In this document: positions 1 through 5,208 of the stretch, piece after piece
How positions within the stretch are numbered: position 1 is the stretch's first letter
How the letters are laid out: the number at the start of each line of letters is the position of its first letter
Source: an uncultured Collinsella sp.
Lineage (GTDB): Bacteria > Actinomycetota > Coriobacteriia > Coriobacteriales > Coriobacteriaceae
Length of the DNA: 5,208 bases
Direction of reading: 5' to 3'
Assembly (NCBI GenBank): GCA_937950415.1
Contig: CALFDL010000139.1
Span: forward strand, 1-5,208
Translations under genes and position numbers: made by a program
Notes under the pieces: model-generated
Seen by the model: the letters and a program-made list of their open reading frames with translations, nothing else
Database searches by the model: none
What the model was told of the DNA's origin: nothing

Positions 1-16
1 AAACGGATGTTGTTTA

Positions 17-53
17 TACAGCCTGTGTACAACAGATATACTTACATCCTGTG
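17..53 (+). promoter_or_regulatory. Putative promoter with paired repeats (operator candidate) upstream of the GH13-GH77 gene
   Basis: A -10-like hexamer TATACT lies at 37-42, 61 nt before the ATG at 104. No good -35 hexamer is seen at normal spacing; TTATAC at 14-19 is a poor match. Two 11-bp copies flank the -10: TACAGCCTGTG (17-27) and TACATCCTGTG (43-53), with one mismatch and 26 bp from start to start. Each has a partly palindromic core (ACAG-C-CTGT; ACA-TCC-TGT). A wider imperfect dyad, TGTTGT (8-13) with ACAACA (29-34), overlaps the first copy. This placement would suit a sugar-responsive repressor or activator controlling the glucan gene, but the regulator is not identifiable and the promoter call is weak. 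Confidence 0.35.
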
Positions 54-103
54 CGTAAAGCCCATGGCCCGCAGGCCGTGATTCTATTGAACTGGACCGT
101 ATT

Positions 104-3100
104 ATGAGATTGATTCACAACAGCCGTCTGCCGCAGTTTCGTACTCCGTTTGGCGCTGTGACCACTGGAACTTCCGTTTCGCTATCGGTGATTTTGGAGG
201 ATGCCGACCCCAACCAGGCAACGCTTACCCTGCGTACCTGGGTCGATGAAATCGGTGAGTCTCTGTATCCCATGACGCACGAGGGCGACGGCATATTTAC
301 CGTAGAGCTTGAGTGCACCGAGCCCTGTCTTATTTGGTACAGCTTTATCTGCAACATCGAGGGCCAGCCCGAGGTTCGCCTGGGCGCACCACAGGGCCGC
401 ACCGGCGGCGAAGGTATAACCTACGATTACGCCGAGGTGCCGTCATTCCAGGTCACCGTCTACAAGCACCGCGAAGTTCGACCCGAGTGGTACGAGCGCG
501 GCATGGTCTACCAGATCTTCCCCGATCGCTATGCCCGCGACGAGCACTGGCGCGAGCGCACGATGGCCGAGGTCGAAAAACCGCGCAACGGAATCCAGCG
601 CCGGATGGTCGAGGACTGGAACGAGCCTCCCGTTTACGAGCGCGCCGAGGACGGCTCCATCAAGACCTGGGACTTCTACGGCGGCTCGCTCAAGGGCATC
701 CAGGAAGACCTGCCTCGTATCGCCGAGCTGGGCTTTACAGCAATCTACCTCAACCCCATCTTTGAAGCGGCAAGCAACCACCGCTACGACACGGGCGACT
801 ACACCAAGATCGACCCGATCCTGGGCACCGAGCAGGACTTTACGGAGCTGTGCGAGGCGGCCGAGAAGCTCGGCATTTCCATCATCCTGGACGGCGTCTT
901 CAACCATACGGGCGACGACTCGATCTACTTCAACCGCTATGGCAACTACCCCGGAGTGGGCGCATGGCAAAGCGAAGATTCGCCGTGGCGCGATGCGTTT
1001 TATTTCCACGAGGACGGCTCGTACGACTGCTGGTGGGGCGTAGGTAATATGCCCGCCATCAATGAGAGCTCCGAGCTGGTGCGCGAGCGGCTCCTGGGCA
1101 AGGACGGCGTGATCCGTAAATGGCTGCGTGCCGGTGCCCATGGTTGGCGCCTGGATGTGGCCGACGAGCTTTCGGACGATTTCCTGACCGAGATTAAGAA
1201 GGCAGTACTTGCCGAAAAGCCCGACGCGCTGCTTCTCGGCGAGGTCTGGGAAGATGCCTCCAACAAGATAAGCTATGGCCATCTGCGTCGGTATCTGCAA
1301 GGCTCCGAGCTCGACTCGGCCATGGATTACCCCTTCCGCGACATGGTCATCGGCTTTTTGATGGGCTACAAAAACGCCTACCAAGCTGCCGAGGATATCG
1401 AGACCCTACGCGAGAACTATCCGCGTGAGGCCCTGTCCTGCGCACTCAACCTGCTGTCGAGCCACGACCGCCCACGTATCATCTCGGTGCTCGGCGGCGG
1501 CCCCGACGAGTCGCAGCTACCCGAGAGCGAGCGCAGCAAGTGGCGCCTGGACGAGAACGCGATGGGGCTGGCCAAGAGCCGTTTTTGGCTCGCGACGCTC
1601 ATGCAGATGACGTTCCCGGGCGTTCCCTCAATCTATTACGGTGACGAGTACGGCTTGGAGGGTCTCACCGATCCGGGCAATCGCCGCACCATGCCGACCA
1701 AGGAAAACCTGCACGACTTCGATACGTTTGCGATCGTCAAGAACGCATCTGCTGTGCGTCGCGCGCTGCCGTTTATGATCGACGGTGAAATTAAGGCCTT
1801 TGCGCTCAATGATGAGGTGCTTGCTTACAACCGTACGGGCAAGGACGGCGAGTCTGCGACGGTTATCATCAACCGCAGCCTGCGCAATTCACACCGCGTG
1901 ACGATTCCGGCGCTCGGCGAATGCGCGAGCGATGTGATCAGTGGTCACGAGTGCGAGATCCACAACGGTACGGTCACGCTCGATCTGTATCCGCTGGGCT
2001 CGTCGATCATCTATCACCATGCCGAGCAGCGCCTGCAGGAGCCGCTCGATCACGGTGCGGGTGTTGTGTGTCATATCACATCGGTGCCGACCGACGACGG
2101 CAAGCCCGGTACAATCGGCGCGCCCACGCGTCGCTTTATCGACCATCTGGCCGCCATGGGCATGCGCTACTGGCAGGTTCTCCCCGTCAACCCGACGGAT
2201 TTCTTCCGCTCCCCCTATGCCGGCCCTTCGGCCTTTGCAGGCAATATCGACCTGCTTCCCGAAAGCCACGAGGAGCTGGCCGCCGACTTTGAGGCCTGGA
2301 AGGCCCGCGGCGGCGAGGATGCCGACCCGCTGTACACGGCGTTTAAACATCGCAACGCCGATTGGCTCGAGAAGTACTGCGTCTACATGGCCGTTAAGAA
2401 GTACTTTGAGGGCGATTCGCGCCACGATTGGCCGGCAGATGTCGCGCGCTACAACGAGTATCTGATCGATGACAAGCGCTTCCACGACGAGGCCGAGCTG
2501 CAGGCGTACATGCAGTACCGCTTTGACCTGGCTTGGTGCGAGCTCATGAACTACGCGCACAAGAAGGGCATCGAGGTCATCGGCGATATCCCGATGTATG
2601 TCTCGGACGATTCGGCGGATGCGTGGAGCGAGCCCGAGAACTTCTGGCTGTCCGACACCGGCAAGGCGATTGAGATTTCGGGCGCGCCGCCCGACAACTT
2701 TGCACCCGAGGGCCAGGTGTGGGGCAACCCGACGTTCCGCTGGGACCACATGAAGCAGAACGGCTATAGCTGGTGGATGGATCGCCTGCGTCGTGCGTTT
2801 TCGCTCTACGACCGCGTGCGTCTGGATCACTTCCTGGGCTTCCACAGCTACTTTAGTATCCCCGCGGGCAAGGCTTGCGCCGACGGTCGCTGGCTGGCGG
2901 GCCCGGGCAAAGACCTGTTCCAGACCGCCTATGACGAGCTGGGTCCGCTCAACTTTATCGCCGAGGACCTGGGCTATTTGACGCCCGGTGTTCGCGCCAT
3001 GGCTTCGACCTGCGGCTTCCCCGGCATGGACGTGCTGGAGTTTAGCGATTACGACGTTCGCTGCGGCGTGCACCCCACGCCCGGCAAGATTCTGTACACG

Positions 3101-3400
3101 TCGACGCACGACACCTCGACGCTCGCTGGCTGGTGTACGCGTTCCTTTGCCGGCGGCGACGAGCCGAGCGGTGTTGAGTTTGCTGCCAAGCTGATGAGCG
3201 ACGCGCTGGAAAGCGACGCTCCCCTGGTGATGATGCCGCTGCAGGATATCCTGGGGCTTGGCGACGACGCGCGCATGAACGTTCCGGGCGTGGCAACGGG
3301 CAACTGGACTTGGCAGGCTGACGAGGCGGACATTGCCGCCGCCGAGAACAAAACAGCACAGCTCCTGCGCAGCAACCATAGATTCTGGGGCGAAGCGTGA
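104..3400 (+). CDS. malQ: Bifunctional GH13 alpha-glycosidase (neopullulanase-like) / GH77 4-alpha-glucanotransferase fusion
   Basis: This 1098-residue protein contains two complete clan GH-H enzymes. Residues ~1-120 form an N-terminal beta-sandwich (CBM34-like), as in neopullulanase/cyclomaltodextrinase. Residues ~130-545 are a GH13 barrel: region I DGVFNH (263-268), region II GWRLDVADE with nucleophile D351, region III LLGEVWED with acid/base E380, region IV SSHDRPR with H454-D455. MPAIN (316-320) stands where neopullulanases usually have MPKLN. Residues ~548-636 are the C-terminal beta domain. Residues ~645-1098 are GH77: RYWQVLPVNPT (688-698), GDIPMYVSDDSADAW (827-841), PPD.F...GQVWGNP, RLDHF with nucleophile D908, AEDLG with acid/base E954, STHDTSTLAGW with D1003. 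No signal peptide is seen, so it probably acts in the cytoplasm. Expected role: hydrolysis or debranching of maltodextrins plus transfer of 1,4-glucan segments in starch/glycogen use. The ATG at 104 fits the family N-terminus (HNS...FRTPFGAV), although no strong Shine-Dalgarno precedes it. Domain calls are firm; the exact GH13 specificity (alpha-1,4, alpha-1,6 or cyclodextrin) is not decidable from motifs. Confidence 0.95.
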   Translation: MRLIHNSRLPQFRTPFGAVTTGTSVSLSVILEDADPNQATLTLRTWVDEIGESLYPMTHEGDGIFTVELECTEPCLIWYSFICNIEGQPEVRLGAPQGRTGGEGITYDYAEVPSFQVTVYKHREVRPEWYERGMVYQIFPDRYARDEHWRERTMAEVEKPRNGIQRRMVEDWNEPPVYERAEDGSIKTWDFYGGSLKGIQEDLPRIAELGFTAIYLNPIFEAASNHRYDTGDYTKIDPILGTEQDFTELCEAAEKLGISIILDGVFNHTGDDSIYFNRYGNYPGVGAWQSEDSPWRDAFYFHEDGSYDCWWGVGNMPAINESSELVRERLLGKDGVIRKWLRAGAHGWRLDVADELSDDFLTEIKKAVLAEKPDALLLGEVWEDASNKISYGHLRRYLQGSELDSAMDYPFRDMVIGFLMGYKNAYQAAEDIETLRENYPREALSCALNLLSSHDRPRIISVLGGGPDESQLPESERSKWRLDENAMGLAKSRFWLATLMQMTFPGVPSIYYGDEYGLEGLTDPGNRRTMPTKENLHDFDTFAIVKNASAVRRALPFMIDGEIKAFALNDEVLAYNRTGKDGESATVIINRSLRNSHRVTIPALGECASDVISGHECEIHNGTVTLDLYPLGSSIIYHHAEQRLQEPLDHGAGVVCHITSVPTDDGKPGTIGAPTRRFIDHLAAMGMRYWQVLPVNPTDFFRSPYAGPSAFAGNIDLLPESHEELAADFEAWKARGGEDADPLYTAFKHRNADWLEKYCVYMAVKKYFEGDSRHDWPADVARYNEYLIDDKRFHDEAELQAYMQYRFDLAWCELMNYAHKKGIEVIGDIPMYVSDDSADAWSEPENFWLSDTGKAIEISGAPPDNFAPEGQVWGNPTFRWDHMKQNGYSWWMDRLRRAFSLYDRVRLDHFLGFHSYFSIPAGKACADGRWLAGPGKDLFQTAYDELGPLNFIAEDLGYLTPGVRAMASTCGFPGMDVLEFSDYDVRCGVHPTPGKILYTSTHDTSTLAGWCTRSFAGGDEPSGVEFAAKLMSDALESDAPLVMMPLQDILGLGDDARMNVPGVATGNWTWQADEADIAAAENKTAQLLRSNHRFWGEA

Positions 3401-3444
3401 TAAAACCCCCGATATAGGGTACAGTTACAGACGTTTGAATTTTT

Positions 3445-3466
3445 GCGGGCAGAGCGATCTGCCCGC
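3445..3466 (+). terminator. GC-rich hairpin after the fusion gene (weak terminator or attenuator)
   Basis: GCGGGCAGA (3445-3453) and TCTGCCCGC (3458-3466) form a perfect 9-bp stem closed by a GCGA loop, which fits the stable GNRA tetraloop class. The stem is followed by TTTGTG, a short U tract, so intrinsic termination may be partial. It lies 44 nt past the stop of the GH13-GH77 gene and ends only 22 nt before the fmdB-like ATG. It therefore either ends the upstream transcript or sits in the leader of the next gene. The run of T at 3440-3444 lies on the 5' side and would not serve as a terminator tail on either strand. Confidence 0.6.
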
Positions 3467-3477
3467 TTTGTGCTGAA

Positions 3478-3484
3478 AAGGAAG
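3478..3484 (+). promoter_or_regulatory. Ribosome binding site of the FmdB-type gene
   Basis: AAGGAAG ends 4 nt before the ATG at 3489; its AAGGA core lies 6 nt upstream of that ATG. This is a good Shine-Dalgarno match and fixes the start of the 78-residue protein. It contrasts with the GH13-GH77 gene, which has no comparable sequence before its ATG. I see no convincing separate promoter in the 88 nt between the two genes. Confidence 0.7.
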
Positions 3485-3488
3485 TATT

Positions 3489-3725
3489 ATGGCACGCTAC
3501 GATTACAAGTGCTCGAGCTGCGGCAACGTGTTTGAGGTTGAGCATCCCATGTCCGAGACTCCCGAGGTCGTTTGCCCCAGCTGCGGCGCCCCGGCGGCCA
3601 AGACGTTCTCGGCCAGCGGCATTAAATTTGAGGGTAGCGGTTTCTACAACACCGACCAGCGAAGCGGCGGCGCCAGCACTAGCGCCACGAGTGGCTGCTG
3701 CGCCAACTGCCCGCATAACCACTAG
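3489..3725 (+). CDS. FmdB-family zinc-ribbon protein
   Basis: This 78-residue protein has the FmdB-type N-terminus: MARYDYKC..CG at residues 1-12, then CPSCG at 29-33. The pairs C8-x2-C11 and C29-x2-C32 are the expected four zinc ligands of a small zinc ribbon. The segment after the ribbon (KTFSASGIKFEGSGFYNTDQR, about 38-58) matches the usual FmdB continuation ending in GSGFY.TD. A Gly/Ser/Ala/Thr-rich linker follows (59-69), then a Cys/His-rich end with C70, C71, C74, H76 and H78. The family is named after a putative regulator of the Methylophilus formamidase operon. Its biochemical role is generally unknown, and nothing here ties it to glucan metabolism. It follows the GH13-GH77 gene on the same strand across 88 nt and has its own strong ribosome binding site and terminator. 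The start is secure; the function is not. Confidence 0.9.
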   Translation: MARYDYKCSSCGNVFEVEHPMSETPEVVCPSCGAPAAKTFSASGIKFEGSGFYNTDQRSGGASTSATSGCCANCPHNH

Positions 3726-3730
3726 GAATC

Positions 3731-3768
3731 AAACAGCCCCGCGACCGACACCGATCGCGGGGCTGTTT
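3731..3768 (+). terminator. Strong rho-independent terminator after the FmdB-type gene, possibly bidirectional
   Basis: AAACAGCCCCGCGA (3731-3744) and TCGCGGGGCTGTTT (3755-3768) form a perfect 14-bp stem around a 10-nt loop. The 3' arm ends in TTT and continues CTTT, giving an interrupted U tract on the + strand. It begins 6 nt after the FmdB-type stop codon. Read from the - strand, the stem ends in TTTGATT, so it could also stop transcripts arriving from rsmB, which converges on it. Confidence 0.88.
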
Positions 3769-3810
3769 CTTTGCGCTATAGGTGGCTAATTATCTACCCA
3801 GGTTTCCTTA

Positions 3811-3881
3811 TGAGTTGCGGTGAAATAAGGGCTGTTTGGCGGGCAGAAGCCGCTATTCAATCCCTATTTCACCGCAACTTA
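3811..3881. repeat. ~70-bp near-perfect inverted repeat between converging genes
   Basis: The left arm AGTTGCGGTGAAATA (3813-3827) is exactly complementary in reverse to TATTTCACCGCAACT (3865-3879). After a single bulged A (3828), GGG (3829-3831) pairs with CCC (3862-3864). The 30-nt apical part (3832-3861) can form a small GGC/GCC stem (3838-3840 with 3849-3851). There is no U tract beyond either arm, so a standard intrinsic terminator is unlikely on either strand. The right arm stops 4 nt from the rsmB stop codon. The architecture resembles dispersed palindromic elements (REP-like or MITE-like), but one copy in one window cannot prove that. It could alternatively protect the 3' end of the rsmB mRNA. 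Confidence 0.75.
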
Positions 3882-3885
3882 GTCA

Positions 3886-5208
3886 TTACTTGTGGACCAG
3901 CCTGGCGCAGAAGTGGCCGTCGTAGGAGTCGGCGTTTACGGGAACGCTTTGGAAGAGGCCTCGATCGTTCTGGCGTACGGAAACGAGCTTCTTGGCCTGA
4001 TCGAACTCGGGGAGTTGCAGAATCTGTGCTTCGGAAAGCGGCGCCACGTTAAAGCCGGCACCCTCGGGAGAAGCAAAGAACGCGTCCACGACCTGGGTGT
4101 TCTCCTCGTCGAAGACCGAGCAGGTGGCATAGATGAGCTCTCCGCCGGCGGCCACGCGCGCAGAAGCCTCTTTAAGCATCGTCAGCTGAAGCTTGGGTAA
4201 CTCGGCCGTCACATCATTCTCGGTTAGGCGCCACGGGATCTCGGGATGACGACGCATGGTGCCGGTGCCAGAGCACGGCGCATCGATAAAGACCGTGTCG
4301 AACTTAACCGGCTTGCCAAGCATGGCATCAAACGATGTGAGCACCTCATCAAGCTCGCAGGCATCACCCGAAACCGTACGAACGCCCTGAATACCGGCCT
4401 TATGCAGGCGAGCGAGATTCAGATCGCACTTGCGATCATGCAGATCGAGCGCCGTATGCTGACGCTCATAGCCCGCACGCTTGGCCTGACACATCATCAC
4501 ATAGGTCTTGGTACCGCGACCGGCACCAATCTCAAGGCAGCTTCCGGGGCGAGTGGCAGCTGTGGCGATGAGCTGAGCATTGAGATCAGATGCCACCGCG
4601 GCAGCACGCTCAAACACACCCGAAGCAACGGTAACCTGAGCATCAACCGGGGCATGGCAGCCCGGGAAGACAGGCGCGACGAGCTGCGAGATATACGAAT
4701 CGAGCTTAGTCGCAAAGGCGTTCTCATGCAGGGCCAGCGGCGCGGGGGCCAGATTGCCGGCAAAGTTAAGCGCACCCTCAGGCGTGTCGAACGATGCCAT
4801 AATGCGAGCGCACAGCCAACGCGGCAGACCCATCAGGCGCGACAGACGAACCAGGCGTCGCTCAGACTCATCTACATCGGACGCCGTGGCAAAGTCCTCA
4901 ACATTGTCCGCAACCTTATGCAGCACGGCATTGGCCAAGCCAGCGGCGGACTTAGCGCCGCAGCGAACCAGCTCAACACCCTGACTTACAGCAACGCGCC
5001 CAGGCGTATGTAGATAGAGCATCTCGAAAGCCGAGATACGAAGCGCCATGCGAACGCGCGGCGCAACCTTTTTAGGCTTATCGAGAAACTGGTCGAGCAG
5101 CTCGTCCAAAATACCCTGTGTGGCGGCCACACCAAGCGCCAAGCGAGCTGCAAAAGCGGAATCGCGCTGGTCAATAGCCTTGGCCGATGCGCGAGAGGAC
5201 AGCACGTC
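3886..5208 (-). CDS. rsmB: 16S rRNA (cytosine-967-C5)-methyltransferase RsmB, N-terminus cut by window edge
   Basis: RsmB uses SAM to methylate C967 of 16S rRNA during small-subunit assembly. Positions below count from the GTG at 5205. Residues ~11-105 are the NusB-like RNA-binding domain (QRDSAFAARLALGV; L.ISAFEMLYL..P.RVAV; GLANAVLHKV). Residues ~180-439 are the NOL1/NOP2/Sun methyltransferase domain: motif I at 223-234, motif IV IDAPCSGTGTMRRHP with C311, motif VI YATCSVFDEEN with the catalytic C362, and a family-typical C-terminus (DGHFCARLVHK) ending in TAA at 3886-3888. Motif I reads LEIGAGRGTKT instead of the usual DxCAAPGGKT, which is a marked divergence. The frame is open to the window end (GAC then GTG). 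About 25 or more N-terminal residues of the NusB-like domain are missing compared with E. coli RsmB, so the GTG at 5205 is probably internal. The gene converges on the FmdB-type gene. Confidence 0.93.
   Translation of the reverse strand, partial: DVLSSRASAKAIDQRDSAFAARLALGVAATQGILDELLDQFLDKPKKVAPRVRMALRISAFEMLYLHTPGRVAVSQGVELVRCGAKSAAGLANAVLHKVADNVEDFATASDVDESERRLVRLSRLMGLPRWLCARIMASFDTPEGALNFAGNLAPAPLALHENAFATKLDSYISQLVAPVFPGCHAPVDAQVTVASGVFERAAAVASDLNAQLIATAATRPGSCLEIGAGRGTKTYVMMCQAKRAGYERQHTALDLHDRKCDLNLARLHKAGIQGVRTVSGDACELDEVLTSFDAMLGKPVKFDTVFIDAPCSGTGTMRRHPEIPWRLTENDVTAELPKLQLTMLKEASARVAAGGELIYATCSVFDEENTQVVDAFFASPEGAGFNVAPLSEAQILQLPEFDQAKKLVSVRQNDRGLFQSVPVNADSYDGHFCARLVHK

Noticed and set aside
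65..80. GGCC...GGCC inverted repeat in the leader as a hairpin
   Set aside because: The stem is only about 4-6 bp with a 4-nt loop and no supporting context, so it is too weak to call.
64..81. Five-codon upstream frame (ATG to TGA) in the leader of the fusion gene
   Set aside because: It has no Shine-Dalgarno, and its composition does not suggest an attenuator peptide. Chance is the simplest explanation.
100..105. TATTAT overlapping the start codon as a -10 element
   Set aside because: No -35 lies at proper spacing. Transcription from it would begin inside the coding region and lose the conserved N-terminus.
443..1384. Open frame of 313 codons on the - strand opposite the GH13 half
   Set aside because: It is antisense to the GH13 motifs, has no recognisable domain, and is most simply a mirror of the coding bias.
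1889..3379. Long open frame (496 codons) on the - strand opposite the GH77 half
   Set aside because: It is antisense to conserved catalytic sequence and has no family motifs. It is explained by the strong third-position GC bias of the real gene.
3771..4052. Open frame of 93 codons on the + strand across the inverted repeat
   Set aside because: It starts just after the terminator, runs through the palindrome and antisense into the rsmB 3' end. It lacks a ribosome binding site and has an Arg-rich, shadow-like composition.
4246..5013. Open frame of 255 codons on the + strand over rsmB
   Set aside because: It lies opposite the conserved RsmB motifs I-VI, and its product is Arg/Gly/Thr-rich without known motifs.
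5203..5205. GTG as the true rsmB start
   Set aside because: The frame continues open to the window edge, and the NusB-like domain lacks its usual first ~25 residues. The start most likely lies beyond 5208.

Overview
The window is GC-rich, with G/C favoured at third codon positions. It carries two genes on the + strand followed by one converging gene on the - strand. The gene content and codon style suggest a gut actinobacterium of the Coriobacteriia (Collinsella-like). That placement is an inference: there is no rRNA or other marker here to confirm it.

Layout: 1-103 is an upstream regulatory region with a -10-like hexamer and two near-identical 11-bp repeats. 104-3400 is one uninterrupted gene for a 1098-residue protein. 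It joins a complete GH13 neopullulanase/cyclomaltodextrinase-type enzyme to a complete GH77 4-alpha-glucanotransferase (MalQ/amylomaltase). 3401-3488 is a short intergenic stretch with a GC-rich GNRA-loop hairpin and a clear ribosome binding site. 3489-3725 encodes a 78-residue FmdB-type zinc-ribbon protein. 3726-3885 separates the converging genes and holds a strong stem-loop terminator (3731-3768) and a separate ~70-bp inverted repeat (3811-3881). 3886-5208 on the - strand is rsmB, the 16S rRNA m5C967 methyltransferase, cut at its N-terminus by the window edge.

How the genes work together: the fusion enzyme has no signal peptide, so it probably works in the cytoplasm on imported maltodextrins, or on glycogen-derived ones. 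The GH13 half would cleave or debranch and the GH77 half would disproportionate the short glucans. The FmdB-like protein has no evident link to this pathway. It may be co-transcribed only by read-through past the hairpin at 3445-3466. rsmB belongs to ribosome maturation and is a separate unit.

Most notable points: the GH13-GH77 fusion itself; an RsmB whose SAM-binding signature departs from the usual DxCAAPGGKT while both catalytic cysteines remain; the long inverted repeat abutting the rsmB stop codon, which does not look like a standard terminator; and the paired repeats flanking the putative promoter of the fusion gene. I found no CRISPR array, tRNA, rRNA, transposase or toxin/defence system. 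I see no evidence that the window as a whole is a new system.
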